Assembly: GCA_027015275.1 (NCBI GenBank)
Contig: JALWCU010000252.1
Span: 1-33,820 of the forward strand
DNA length: 33,820 nt
Origin: Bacteroidales bacterium
Lineage (GTDB): Bacteria > Bacteroidota > Bacteroidia > Bacteroidales > S143-33
Reading direction: 5' to 3'
In this document: in pieces, positions 1 to 9,866 of the stretch
Position numbering within the stretch: position 1 is the first letter of the stretch
How the letters are laid out: each line of letters starts with the position of its first letter
Program-made: the position numbers and the translations under genes
Notes under the pieces: model-generated
Database searches by the model: none
What the model saw: the letters and a program-made list of their open reading frames with translations, nothing else
What the model was told of the DNA's origin: nothing

Positions 1-1233
1 AAATCTGATAATATACATTCCTTCAGGCAGTCGGCTAAAGCCAGTTAAGGTGTATTCCAGCTGATTGCCATCCAGATTAAAACTATTTTGCATAAATTCC
101 CTTCCAGACATATCATATACAGAATAATCAACCCTCTGAGCCCACAAAAGATTATTTGCATTTATTCTGAGACGAATAACATCCCTAACCATAGTATTAA
201 ACTTAAAATCAGGACTCTGCTTAATATCATCAACAGAAGTATATGCTGGCTTTGCGTCGATATATAGCTTCATCATGATTGGCAAGTGGTCAGAATTATT
301 CTTCAAAGCAGTGAGTACATTAGCCGGGACAGAATTATTCCCATTATAATCCACTGCATCATTAAGATGCTTTCCATCTTGGCCTATAACTTTGAATGTT
401 GAGCTCAAGGCCTTAACACCCATAGAACCATCCTTCAGGGGCTCTGTATAAAGCATAAAATCAAACCTATCATCCAGTCCGCCGCCTGACAAACAATTAT
501 TACCATAATAATTTGTTGACTGCGTATGATACATCACATAATCAGGATTATCATGCCAATCTCCCGCTGGCCCTGGATCATAAAAACGATATTGACTATT
601 AGTTGGATTTACTGCATTTTGATATGCCTGCTCAGAGGAAGAGTATAAATTAAAGTCCCCCATAAATAAATAATTATCCTGACCGTGGGAATTGATAAAC
701 TGCATTAAATTTGATACACCATCTGCCCTATCCTGTGCATCTTCGGAAGTGTTTCCAGCCTTGAGATGTGCTACTATCACATCGAGAAAAACAGTATCCC
801 CCTGAGCCAGTCCCGCTGTCTTGAAATAAAATCTATGTACGTATATATCTCGTGGGTAAGCCGAAACTACATAAACAGCTTTCTCAGCTAGCTTTCTTGC
901 ATTATAATATACCTGTGGAGTCAGATAACTACCCATTACCTTACTGTGCTTGTAAAACTTAAACCCATTGAGCAGAAAAGCATTATTAAGCAAATAATTC
1001 TGATAAGTACTATCAGCTGTCATTTCATTCACGCCAAAAATATCTGGTTTCAAATAACTTACAATAGTTTTAATATAGTCAGTCTTTGTAGCTACATTAT
1101 TATTTTGTTCTGTACAAAAACTGGTATATAGACCATAATAAGTCAAGTTATACTGTACAACGACAATCGTATCCTGCGCTGACAATAAAACAGCGAACAA
1201 CATAAAAAATACAAGGGTAAAAATTCGTCTCAT
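1..1233 (-). CDS. Secreted endonuclease/exonuclease/phosphatase-family protein with C-terminal T9SS type A-like sorting domain (3' end beyond window)
   Basis: Hand translation from ATG at 1233: MRRIFTLVFFMLFAVLLSAQDTIVVVQYNLTYYG...KPDIFGVNEM..., with LDDRFDFMLYTEPLKDGSM in the middle. The end reads DIKQSPDFKFNTMVRDVIRLRINANNLLWAQRVDYSVYDMSGREFMQNSFNLDGNQLEYTLTGFSRLPEGMYIIRF at the window edge. Open in the segments checked; absent from the ORF track because no stop lies inside the window. Confidence 0.85.
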   Translation of the reverse strand, partial: MRRIFTLVFFMLFAVLLSAQDTIVVVQYNLTYYGLYTSFCTEQNNNVATKTDYIKTIVSYLKPDIFGVNEMTADSTYQNYLLNNAFLLNGFKFYKHSKVMGSYLTPQVYYNARKLAEKAVYVVSAYPRDIYVHRFYFKTAGLAQGDTVFLDVIVAHLKAGNTSEDAQDRADGVSNLMQFINSHGQDNYLFMGDFNLYSSSEQAYQNAVNPTNSQYRFYDPGPAGDWHDNPDYVMYHTQSTNYYGNNCLSGGGLDDRFDFMLYTEPLKDGSMGVKALSSTFKVIGQDGKHLNDAVDYNGNNSVPANVLTALKNNSDHLPIMMKLYIDAKPAYTSVDDIKQSPDFKFNTMVRDVIRLRINANNLLWAQRVDYSVYDMSGREFMQNSFNLDGNQLEYTLTGFSRLPEGMYIIRF

Positions 1234-1321
1234 AATGCTTGAAATTTTAGCTTTAAACACAAAAATACTCGTTTGACAGGAAAAAGCTTCGTCTAAGCAC
1301 AAAAATATTTGTTAAATGCAC

Positions 1322-1381
1322 AAAAAAACGGCTGCCGCACCGTCTTTATCACATATTTATCTTTCAAGCAGTGCGGCAGCC
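1322..1381 (-). terminator. Rho-independent terminator of the tricorn-like protease gene
   Basis: Perfect 11-bp inverted repeat ggctgccgcac (1330-1340) / gtgcggcagcc (1371-1381); minus-strand RNA continues into CGTTTTTTTG. Lies just past the stop of the 1405-4653 CDS. Confidence 0.85.
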
Positions 1382-1404
1382 TTATACAATATAATGCACT
1401 GATA

Positions 1405-4400
1405 TTAACGCAAGTGCGATTTATCAGGGAACGGAGGATGCGGCGTAATTTTCTGTGGATATTTCTTCATCAACTTTAATGCCACCTCAATAGCTTTGTC
1501 AAGCTGTGCATCCTTGCCACGATAAATGTCAGCTGGGTTGTCGTCAACAACAATATCAGGATCAACACCGTGACCTTCTACAATCCACCTCTTACCATCG
1601 GCAGAATAATGACCAAATTCCGGTTTGTTCAAGAAACCACCATCTATAAATGGTAAACTGCCACGAATACCTGTAACGCCGCCCCATGTACGAACGCCAA
1701 TCACAGGTCCAATCTTATAATGCTGGAATTGATATGCGAACAGGTCACCGTCGGAAGCCGAATACATATTCACGAGCAGTACCTTTGGTCCTACCTGTGT
1801 CTGCTCTGGAATAGGACCAGTCGTAGGTATATTACGTGCCATACCTTGCATTATCATCTGACGTCTCAAACGCTCAATGATCATAGGCGATACATTGCCA
1901 CCACCATTACCACGATCATCAATTATCAATGCTTTCTTTCTCAGCTGTGGATAAAAATACTTAACAAATTCATTTAGTCCTTCGCTCAGCATGTCAGGAA
2001 TATGAATATAACCTACCTGGCCATTAGTCTTCTCACTAACATATTTCAAATTATGCTGTACCCAATTATAATAATACAAATCAGCTTCACTCTTAAGAGC
2101 ATTAACAACAACTTTACGCGAAGAGCTCAAGCTTGGCTTCTGACCTACAGTAAGCTCAACTTCCTTTCCGCCTTTACCAACAAGCAACTGATAAATGTTA
2201 TTCACCGTGTTTGTTGGCACACCATCTATTGCCAAAATATAATCACCTACATGAACATTAACACCAGGAGCAAGGAGCGGACTCTGCAAATCCTTGGACC
2301 AGGTAGCACCATCAAGAATCTTAACAATTCGGAAATAACCTGTCTTGGGGTCTTTCTGGAATCTTGCACCCAACAAACCGGTGTAAATACGCTTTACTTC
2401 AGGACGGTCGCCGCCACCAACATAAGCATGTCCAATGTCCAGCTCACCAATCATCTCTCCAATTATATAAGTCAAATCATTACGATTGTGAACATAAGGC
2501 ACAAGGACTGCATATTTATCATGAATAGCCTTCCAATCCAATCCATGCATATTCGGATCATAGAAGAAATCACGCATCTGACGCCAAGCATCATTGAAAA
2601 TCTGGTTCCATTCTTTCGGATAATCAACATATAACTGCATGCCACTCAAATCAACAAATTTATTAATCTTGATTGGCCCAGTAGGTAGATTAATCACTGC
2701 ATACTTACCTCTACCCTTACGAACTAACATCTTCTTGCCATTAGCTGAAATAATGAAAGAAATATCCTGGGCTAATGGCGTTGCCTTCTTGGCTTTCAAG
2801 TCATAAACATAAGCCGTAGAATGATCATCGTTAAACTTACGTGAGACGTAATAAAGTTTACCACCGACAGCATATAAATCGTAATAATTGGCAGGACGGA
2901 CAGGAACAGCTACAATACGATGGCTAATATTCTTAAAATCAATATTAACCTGGACACCGGTCTTTCCCTTGTCCTGGTGGGAACTCTGCTCTTGTGCAGG
3001 TTTATCTTCAGCAGGTGCAAATGGATTAGCTACATTTTTATTAAGCAGAATCAAATATGGACGCTCCATGTCTTTATAAGCATAATTCCATTCTACATCA
3101 CTATAAATAGGGTTAAAAGAGCGCTGAGATACAAAAACAATATACTTACCATCATCGCTAAAACGAGGTGAATACGAAGCATACCAGCCATCAGTTATCT
3201 GATGCCTCTTACCAGTCTGTGTGTTATAAACCCAAATACTTTGCAACATTTGCCATGTCGGTTTGGAATATACTATCCAGCGGCTATCTGGAGACCAGGC
3301 ATAATCTGTAATTTCCCAGCTCTCACCTTTATCAACTTCTATAATTTTTTTGGCATGAATGTCCACATAACGCAATCTCAACTTCTCGTCATTAAACAAA
3401 AGTTTTGTCCCATCTGGCGACCACTTAAAACGAAAATAATAAGTGTCAGCACCCTTTGTAATCTGTATAGGAGGCTCGCTCCCATCAGCCTTCTGAATAT
3501 AAAGCTCATACTCACCTGATTTATCACTTATATAAGCGACATAATCTCCCTTAGGCGACCACTTAACCTCACGCTCGAAAACTCCTTGCGTACGTGTAAT
3601 ATTCTTTGTAACTCCGTCTTTAACAGGCACAATAAAAATATCTCCACGCCCAGAGAATACCAGTTTACTACCATCCGGCGAAATGTCCCCACTCTCGATA
3701 TACTTAGAAGCATCAACGATTTTATTCCTTGTACTAGCAAAATCATTATCAATATAAACATGTATTTGCTTAAGCTTACCTGTTGGAATATCGTAATAAT
3801 AAAGATACCCACCATTCTCAAATACTATCTTATCCGTACCAATAGAGGGAAACTTGACGTCATAATTTGTAAAATTAGTAATCTTCTTGGTCTGCTTTGT
3901 TGCCAAATCATAAACAAATAAATTCATAGTACGATCCCGGTCAGAAGCAAAGAAAATCTTGTTTTTATACCACATTGGGAAAATATCCTGGGCAGGATTC
4001 TCAAAAAGCCTCTGAGCTTTGCCAGTTTTGTAATCATAAATCCAAATATCATCGGCCATACCACCACGATAATACTTCCATGTACGGAATTCGCGAAAGA
4101 TACGGTTAAAAGCTAATTTCTGACCATCTGGTGAGAATGAACAAAAACCTCCGTCCATTACCGGTACTTCTTCTGGCATATCACCCTTTAGATCCACCAG
4201 ATACAACTGGCCACGGAAAGAATTAAACGAATGCATACGTGAACGGAAAATAATCTTCTTACTATCTGGAGTCCAACCCATTACAATGTTATTAGGCCCC
4301 ATACGGTCTGATACATCATCCCTATTCAAAGTAGCTGTATAGGTCAATCTCTTGGGCACCCCGCCTTGTACTGGCATTACATAAACCTCAGTATTCCCAT

Positions 4401-4653
4401 CATACTGGCCAGTAAAAGCTATCCATTTACCATTAGGAGAAATCTTGGCAAACATCTCATACCCCGGAGCTGATGTCAACCTTCTGGCTATACCGCCATT
4501 AATATTGACAATATAAAGATCACCAGCATAGGTAAAGACTACCTTATCGCCTCTTACATTCGGAAAACGCATTAAACGAGCTTCACTCGTCTGCTGTGCA
4601 TTGAGCGCCATCACACTCAAGACTGTAAATAACAGTAACAAAAGCCTTTTCAT
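1405..4653 (-). CDS. Tricorn-like S41 family protease (signal peptide, beta-propeller repeats, PDZ, S41 peptidase)
   Basis: 1082 aa; signal peptide MKRLLLLLFTVLSVMALNAQ; repeated WSPDG/FSPDGQK propeller motifs; PDZ-like VGDYILAIDGVPTNTVNNIYQLL; S41 motifs GGNVSPMIIERL, VNMYSASDGDLFAYQF, RTWGGVTGI. Confidence 0.93.
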   Translation of the reverse strand: MKRLLLLLFTVLSVMALNAQQTSEARLMRFPNVRGDKVVFTYAGDLYIVNINGGIARRLTSAPGYEMFAKISPNGKWIAFTGQYDGNTEVYVMPVQGGVPKRLTYTATLNRDDVSDRMGPNNIVMGWTPDSKKIIFRSRMHSFNSFRGQLYLVDLKGDMPEEVPVMDGGFCSFSPDGQKLAFNRIFREFRTWKYYRGGMADDIWIYDYKTGKAQRLFENPAQDIFPMWYKNKIFFASDRDRTMNLFVYDLATKQTKKITNFTNYDVKFPSIGTDKIVFENGGYLYYYDIPTGKLKQIHVYIDNDFASTRNKIVDASKYIESGDISPDGSKLVFSGRGDIFIVPVKDGVTKNITRTQGVFEREVKWSPKGDYVAYISDKSGEYELYIQKADGSEPPIQITKGADTYYFRFKWSPDGTKLLFNDEKLRLRYVDIHAKKIIEVDKGESWEITDYAWSPDSRWIVYSKPTWQMLQSIWVYNTQTGKRHQITDGWYASYSPRFSDDGKYIVFVSQRSFNPIYSDVEWNYAYKDMERPYLILLNKNVANPFAPAEDKPAQEQSSHQDKGKTGVQVNIDFKNISHRIVAVPVRPANYYDLYAVGGKLYYVSRKFNDDHSTAYVYDLKAKKATPLAQDISFIISANGKKMLVRKGRGKYAVINLPTGPIKINKFVDLSGMQLYVDYPKEWNQIFNDAWRQMRDFFYDPNMHGLDWKAIHDKYAVLVPYVHNRNDLTYIIGEMIGELDIGHAYVGGGDRPEVKRIYTGLLGARFQKDPKTGYFRIVKILDGATWSKDLQSPLLAPGVNVHVGDYILAIDGVPTNTVNNIYQLLVGKGGKEVELTVGQKPSLSSSRKVVVNALKSEADLYYYNWVQHNLKYVSEKTNGQVGYIHIPDMLSEGLNEFVKYFYPQLRKKALIIDDRGNGGGNVSPMIIERLRRQMIMQGMARNIPTTGPIPEQTQVGPKVLLVNMYSASDGDLFAYQFQHYKIGPVIGVRTWGGVTGIRGSLPFIDGGFLNKPEFGHYSADGKRWIVEGHGVDPDIVVDDNPADIYRGKDAQLDKAIEVALKLMKKYPQKITPHPPFPDKSHLR

Positions 4654-4680
4654 TTTCTAAAATTTAAACATTTGCTTAAA

Positions 4681-4711
4681 CAAATTTAAAAGCATTAACC
4701 AAGCCTGCAAA
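4681..4711 (-). promoter_or_regulatory. Bacteroidota-type promoter for the tricorn-like protease gene
   Basis: Minus strand TTTG (4711-4708) - 19 nt - TAAATTTG (4688-4681), an exact match to the TTTG-N19-TAnnTTTG primary sigma consensus, about 28 nt upstream of the ATG. Confidence 0.65.
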
Positions 4712-4844
4712 CGTTTTAGCAAAACATTCACCTATTTTTATTTTTTTTATGTTAAGGAAAATAAATGAAAAAGAATAACTATAGTGCATGTAACATACTA
4801 AAAAGCAGTAGATTAACAAGAAATATTACACATAAAGCCAATTG

Positions 4845-5729
4845 CTACCGAGAACTTTTTTCTGTTTTCTCTATCAATATACCAAATATAATAAGCAGCA
4901 GCCCTACAAATGTTGTCAAATACAACTTCTCTCCAAGAATATAATGTATAAAGACAAGGGACAAAAAAGGCGAAAGAAACACTAAATTACTTATTTTGGC
5001 AGAAGACGTGGTCAAATGCATGGCCATCATCCACAAGAAAAAGGTAAATCCCATTTCAAACATACCAATATAAACAGGACCCAGCACATGCCAATCAAAA
5101 CGAAAATCAAATCCTCCTACCAAGACCATTATCAACAATAAATAAAAAACACCAAAGACAAAGCTCATAAACAATTTCAAAATCTCATCCCGCTGATCTC
5201 TTACATTATATATCCAAAAAAGCGCCCAAAAAACAGAACTTGCCACAGCCAAACCTGCTCCAAGTGGCTGCTCAATCTTAAACTGGGCTATCCTACCCTG
5301 TGTAGATATAATAAATGCCCCAAAAAAACCTACTACCACACCAATAGTCTGACACCATGTTAATTTCTGCTTTAATAAAGGCACAGACAAGAGAGACAAA
5401 ACAATAGTCCATGTATAATTCAAAGGCTGGGCAACCTGTGCAGGCAGCATATCATAAGCCTTAAAAAGCACCAAATAATATGCAGTGGGCGAGAGCAAAC
5501 CCATCAAAGCAGAGTTGAGCAAATCCTTTTTGCTCTGAGCAAAAACCCGATTCCACCTCTTCGTAAGAGTCAAAATCACCGAAAAAATCACAACACTGGT
5601 CAAACTGCTAAGAAAAATCAACTGTAAAGGCGAAAAAAAACGCAGCGACAGCTTAAAAGCCGTCGCTACCGTTGACCAGAAAAACACAGAACTTAAAGCA
5701 AATAGATATGATTTACTTTGTCTGTTCAT
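4845..5729 (-). CDS. EamA/DMT family transporter
   Basis: 294 aa, about 10 hydrophobic helices, duplicated EamA pattern (MNRQSKSYLFALSSVFFWSTVATAFKLSL...; second half SSVFWALFWIYNVR...). Confidence 0.88.
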   Translation of the reverse strand: MNRQSKSYLFALSSVFFWSTVATAFKLSLRFFSPLQLIFLSSLTSVVIFSVILTLTKRWNRVFAQSKKDLLNSALMGLLSPTAYYLVLFKAYDMLPAQVAQPLNYTWTIVLSLLSVPLLKQKLTWCQTIGVVVGFFGAFIISTQGRIAQFKIEQPLGAGLAVASSVFWALFWIYNVRDQRDEILKLFMSFVFGVFYLLLIMVLVGGFDFRFDWHVLGPVYIGMFEMGFTFFLWMMAMHLTTSSAKISNLVFLSPFLSLVFIHYILGEKLYLTTFVGLLLIIFGILIEKTEKSSR

Positions 5730-6951
5730 CCATTAGCTCATTAAAAATCTGAATATATTTATCAGACAAATAATCATAATTCATATTCTTTTCAAGGAAC
5801 TCTCTACCTCGACGTCCTATTGCGTCGAGTTCTTCCTTAGGCTTCTTGGAATACTCAATAATTTTCTGTGCCAGGATATCAGGTCTTTCAGCAGGTAACA
5901 TCTCGCCGCAGCCTACTTCTGGTACAATATCAGTATCACACGAACAAGAAATAAAAATAGGACGTGCCGAATACAAATAGTCTATATATTTATTAGGTGA
6001 AATACCATACTTATAAATTGTTTTATTCCTAAAAGTATGTACCACAACACCACATTTTTTCAAAAAAGAGACAACCTGGTTTTTATTAACCCTGGGTAAA
6101 AAAACAATATTATCTAACTTCTGCTCTTTTGCCAATCTCACAACATTTTCTTTGACAGGGCCATCCCCCATCATAACGATTGCTATGTTATCTTCACCGT
6201 GCTCTTTTAATATTTTTGCTACTTCAACAAACTGTTCCAATTTATACGCCAAGTTAAACCCTCCTGCAAAACCTACAATAAACTTGTCTTTGGGTATCAT
6301 TCGCTCAACTTCCTGGGGCAGAGGCTTCTGACTTTCCATAAACTCCGGATCATAGCCTTGCCCTATGTGCTTAAAACGGAAAGGTTTATCAATAACATCC
6401 TTAATATGCAAATCCAAACTTGGCATAGTACCAACGATATAATCTGCATTCTCATAAGCTTTTTGCTCTACCCAGGCAAGAAACTTCACTACTGGATTCT
6501 TAGGCGAAACATTTAATAATTCTACTAAAGACATAGGCCATATATCCCTTACTTCAAAAACAAACTTAGCTCCATATTTCTTCTTAAATCTTATCGCTGT
6601 TAATGCCGTGAGCAAGGACAAAGAAGAGACCAAAATAACATCCGGCTTCTCAAACTTCAGCTTTCGAGGAGCGCGAGCAAGCATATACTCAAAGATAAAC
6701 CAACTGGCAATACGCTTCAAATTTGCACCGAGCTCAATCTTAGGACCTTTAAGCACAATGTATTCAAAACCATCAATCTGTCTTACCCAGGCGAAACCTT
6801 TTACTTTCTTATAAGTTATTGACGAGGCCGAAGTAATAGCTGTAACATCAATGCCTTTACGTGCAAAGTATTTAGAAAAAAAATAGTGGCGAGTTACATA
6901 AAAACTGTCATAAGGAACCTCAAAATACTTAGTAATATACCAAAGCTTCAT
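5713..6951 (-). CDS. Glycosyltransferase family 4 (WbuB-like)
   Basis: 412 aa; MKLWYITKYFEVP, VFEVRDIWPMSLVELL, VGFAGGFNLAYKLEQFVEVAKIL, YGISPNKYIDYLYSARPIF. Overlaps the EamA start, so probably co-transcribed. Confidence 0.88.
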   Translation of the reverse strand: MKLWYITKYFEVPYDSFYVTRHYFFSKYFARKGIDVTAITSASSITYKKVKGFAWVRQIDGFEYIVLKGPKIELGANLKRIASWFIFEYMLARAPRKLKFEKPDVILVSSLSLLTALTAIRFKKKYGAKFVFEVRDIWPMSLVELLNVSPKNPVVKFLAWVEQKAYENADYIVGTMPSLDLHIKDVIDKPFRFKHIGQGYDPEFMESQKPLPQEVERMIPKDKFIVGFAGGFNLAYKLEQFVEVAKILKEHGEDNIAIVMMGDGPVKENVVRLAKEQKLDNIVFLPRVNKNQVVSFLKKCGVVVHTFRNKTIYKYGISPNKYIDYLYSARPIFISCSCDTDIVPEVGCGEMLPAERPDILAQKIIEYSKKPKEELDAIGRRGREFLEKNMNYDYLSDKYIQIFNELMDEQTK

Positions 6952-6974
6952 ATTCTATCCTTTAAAAATTCCAC

Positions 6975-7006
6975 AAAAAAAAGCCCAGCAGCATGCTGCT
7001 GGGCTT
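6975..7006 (-). terminator. Rho-independent terminator of the ribosomal/alpha operon
   Basis: Perfect 26-bp palindrome aagcccagcagcatgctgctgggctt (6981-7006), followed on the minus strand by a T-run (aaaaaaaa on plus, 6975-6982); immediately downstream of rplQ. Confidence 0.88.
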
Positions 7007-7037
7007 CAAATATAAAATTTTTATATAAAATTACATA

Positions 7038-7703
7038 TTATTCTACGTCTTCTTTTGTCTCCTGGTCGCTCTCTTTATTCTCTTCCTCTGCTTTTTCTTC
7101 AACTTCTGGAGTGTTCTCCTGCCTTTCTGTTATCTCTTCCGGCTGTTTCTGCTCTGTTTTTTCTTCAATCTCAGTCTCTTGGGTCTCTGTTATCTCGTCG
7201 GTTTGTGTCTGTTCTTCTACAGTCTCCTCCACAGTTTCTTCTGTTACTGCCTGTTCTTCTACCTGCGATTTTTTCTTACTGCCACCACGTCTTACTCGAC
7301 GCTTCTTAGCACCAGCTGTTTCGCTTGGATTCTGTGTATAAACTTCATTGAAATCTACTAATTCTATAAGAGCCATTTCTGCGCCATCACCTTCACGTGG
7401 TCCAAGCTTTAAAATTCGTGTATAACCGCCCGGACGATTTTCTGCTTTCTTGGCTACCTCATGGAAAAGCTCTGTAACAGCATATTTATTACGTAAATAG
7501 CGAAATGCTATACGACGATTGTGAGTAGTATCTTCTTTAGCACGTGTGATGAGCGGCTCTACAAAACGACGCAATTCTTTAGCTTTTGGCAATGTAGTTT
7601 TTATTCTCTTGTGCATTATCAGAGCCACTGCCAAGTTGGACATCAGAGCTTTGCGATGCTCAGCTTTACGTCCCAGATGATTAAGTTTATTTCTGTGTCT
7701 CAT
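7038..7703 (-). CDS. rplQ: 50S ribosomal protein L17 with long acidic C-terminal extension
   Basis: [56 protein letters not shown]...; residues after about 135 are E/T/Q-rich. Confidence 0.97.
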   Translation of the reverse strand: MRHRNKLNHLGRKAEHRKALMSNLAVALIMHKRIKTTLPKAKELRRFVEPLITRAKEDTTHNRRIAFRYLRNKYAVTELFHEVAKKAENRPGGYTRILKLGPREGDGAEMALIELVDFNEVYTQNPSETAGAKKRRVRRGGSKKKSQVEEQAVTEETVEETVEEQTQTDEITETQETEIEEKTEQKQPEEITERQENTPEVEEKAEEENKESDQETKEDVE

Positions 7704-7746
7704 TTGCTCTTGGGTTTAACAATTAATTTAGTACAACAAAGATAAA

Positions 7747-8748
7747 TTATTCGCTTTCTTCCTCTAATTTGTATTTAGCAACGTCCATTCCAAAATCAAG
7801 ACTATAGTTATCAAGCAATTCCTCGATTTCTGCCAATGATTTCTTGCCAAAATTACGGAACTTAAGTAAATCTTCCTTTTGATACTGAACCAGGTCCCCT
7901 AAGGTATTAACGCCCGCGGCCTTAAGACAATTTAGAGCACGTACTGACAAATCTAAATCTACCAATCGTTTCTTCAAAATCTGGCGCATGTGCAAGATTT
8001 CCTCATCTAGTTCTTCTTCGTGCTGCTTTTCTTCTTCTTCGATAGTGATTTTCTCATCTGAGAAAAGTAAAAAGTGCTGTATCAATATCTTAGCTGCTTC
8101 TTTCAATGCTTCTTTGGGATGAATAGAACCATCAGTTTTAATCTCTATAACCAATTTTTCATAGTCTGTCTTTTGTCCAACGCGATAATTTTCTACACTG
8201 TATTTGACATGGCGTATTGGTGTAAAAATTGAATCTATGGCTATTGTCCCAAAAGGCATATTATCTGTCTCGTTACCTTCGGACATAACATACCCACGAC
8301 CTTTTTCAATCTCCAATGTCATCTCTAGCCTTACATTTGGCTCCATGTGAGCTATTACAAGGTCTTTGTTTATAACCTCATATACTCGCAAATACTCATC
8401 TAAATCTCCTGCTTTGAACTCTTCCTGTCCTGTGATAACAAGGCTTATCTTTTCGTAATTCTCTTCTGTGTTTAGCTTCTTTCTGAACCTAACTTGCTTG
8501 AGATTGAGAACAATATCTGTCACATCTTCCAATACGCCAGGGATTGTGCTAAACTCATGATCAATACCTTCTATTTTTATTCTGGTAATAGCATAACCCT
8601 CCAAAGAAGAAAGCAACACTCGCCTGACAGCATTACCTATAGTGTGTCCGAACCCCGGTTCAAGAGGACGAAATTCGAAAATGCCGTGAAAATCATCGGC
8701 TTCTATCATTACAACCTTATCAGGTCTTTGAAATTCTAAAAGAGCCAT
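7747..8748 (-). CDS. rpoA: DNA-directed RNA polymerase subunit alpha (start corrected to MALLEFQRP)
   Basis: [54 protein letters not shown]...; alpha-[27 protein letters not shown]. The track start at 8820 adds 24 unrelated residues that translate a hairpin. Confidence 0.96.
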   Translation of the reverse strand: MALLEFQRPDKVVMIEADDFHGIFEFRPLEPGFGHTIGNAVRRVLLSSLEGYAITRIKIEGIDHEFSTIPGVLEDVTDIVLNLKQVRFRKKLNTEENYEKISLVITGQEEFKAGDLDEYLRVYEVINKDLVIAHMEPNVRLEMTLEIEKGRGYVMSEGNETDNMPFGTIAIDSIFTPIRHVKYSVENYRVGQKTDYEKLVIEIKTDGSIHPKEALKEAAKILIQHFLLFSDEKITIEEEEKQHEEELDEEILHMRQILKKRLVDLDLSVRALNCLKAAGVNTLGDLVQYQKEDLLKFRNFGKKSLAEIEELLDNYSLDFGMDVAKYKLEEESE

Positions 8749-8757
8749 ATAGTCTCT

Positions 8758-8809
8758 CTGTTTTTTATTTTTTACAAAAAACAGTCTGCCACCTTTTGCA
8801 GTGACAGAC
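8758..8809 (-). terminator. Intrinsic terminator/attenuator-like hairpin between rpsD and rpoA
   Basis: Minus RNA GUCUGUCAC-UGCAAAAG-GUGGCAGAC (9-bp stem, one U-G pair, 8809-8784), then UGUUUUUU. The U-run can also pair in a second 9-bp hairpin CUGUUUUUU/AAAAAACAG (8784-8758). Confidence 0.6.
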
Positions 8810-8821
8810 CAAATGAACATA

Positions 8822-9430
8822 CTACTTAGAGTACAACTCTACAATAAGCAGCTCGTTAATATTCTCAGGAATCTCTTCACGTGTTGGACGATAAAGAAAT
8901 TTTCCTGCCAATAGATTCTCATCCCATTCCAACCAGGGATATTTATTTGCTCTCTTAGACTTAATAGAATCTTGTACTACTTCCAGAGTCTTTGATTTCT
9001 CACGAACTGCTATAATATCGCCTTCACTAACAAGATATGAAGGTATATTAACTATTTTACCGTTAACGAGTATATGCTTGTGCGAAACTAGCTGTCGTGC
9101 AGCTGGCCGAGACGGTGCTATACCCAGACGATAAACAACATTATCAAGACGTGATTCCAAGAGTTGCAGCAGGATTTCACCTGTCTTCCCCTTCATTCTC
9201 TGAGCCTTCTTAAAGAAGTTACGGAACTGACGCTCATACAAGCCATAGATGAACTTAGCTTTCTGCTTTTCGTTCAACTGCATGCCATAGACTGATTGCT
9301 TGCGACGTTTACGTGAACGGCCATGTAATCCAGGTGGATACTTACGACGTTCAAAATTCTTATCCGGTCCGTAAATAGGCTCACCGAAACGTCTTGCTAT
9401 CTTTGTTTTTGATCCTGTATATCTTCCCAT
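8822..9430 (-). CDS. rpsD: 30S ribosomal protein S4 (cysteine-free type)
   Basis: [42 protein letters not shown]...[31 protein letters not shown]. Confidence 0.97.
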   Translation of the reverse strand: MGRYTGSKTKIARRFGEPIYGPDKNFERRKYPPGLHGRSRKRRKQSVYGMQLNEKQKAKFIYGLYERQFRNFFKKAQRMKGKTGEILLQLLESRLDNVVYRLGIAPSRPAARQLVSHKHILVNGKIVNIPSYLVSEGDIIAVREKSKTLEVVQDSIKSKRANKYPWLEWDENLLAGKFLYRPTREEIPENINELLIVELYSK

Positions 9431-9454
9431 GTCTGTAGTTTTTTAATTAAAATA

Positions 9455-9847
9455 TTATACACGACGACGTTTTGGTGGACGACAACCATTATGAGGTATT
9501 GGTGTAATGTCAATAATCTCTGTAACTTCTATCCCAGCTGCTGCGATTGCTCTTATAGCAGCCTCGCGTCCATTACCCGGTCCCTTAACAAAAACTTTTA
9601 CCTTTCTGAGACCAAGTGCATAAGCTTCTTTTGCACAATCTGTTGCTGCTACCTGTGCAGCGTAAGGTGTATTCTTCTTAGACCCTTTAAAGCCCATCTT
9701 ACCAGCTGAAGACCAGCTGATTGCCTGACCCTGAGTATTTGTCAAGGTAACGATTATATTATTGAACGAAGAATGAATATGGGCTTCACCAATAGGCTCA
9801 ACTACAACCTTCTTCTTACGTTTGGTCTGTTTTGTTTTCTTAGCCAT
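9455..9847 (-). CDS. rpsK: 30S ribosomal protein S11
   Basis: [46 protein letters not shown]...[15 protein letters not shown]. Confidence 0.98.
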   Translation of the reverse strand: MAKKTKQTKRKKKVVVEPIGEAHIHSSFNNIIVTLTNTQGQAISWSSAGKMGFKGSKKNTPYAAQVAATDCAKEAYALGLRKVKVFVKGPGNGREAAIRAIAAAGIEVTEIIDITPIPHNGCRPPKRRRV

Positions 9848-9866
9848 AGGATTAACTAAATTTTAA

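Noticed and set aside
2002-2634. Plus-strand 210-aa ORF inside the tricorn-like gene
   Set aside because: Antisense shadow of a well-supported CDS; no recognisable domain.
3528-3821. Minus-strand 97-aa ORF in another frame of the tricorn-like gene
   Set aside because: Fully nested in an overlapping frame of a strong CDS with no family signal.
6886-7341. Plus-strand 151-aa serine/cysteine-rich ORF across the rplQ 3' end and terminator
   Set aside because: Antisense of the acidic E/T-rich L17 tail, which yields Ser/Phe/Cys-rich artefacts; it also crosses the terminator palindrome.
8749-8820. 24-residue N-terminal extension of rpoA ([24 protein letters not shown]) in the ORF track
   Set aside because: It is unlike RpoA N-termini and is the translation of the rpsD-rpoA hairpins; MALLEFQRP at 8748 is the natural start.
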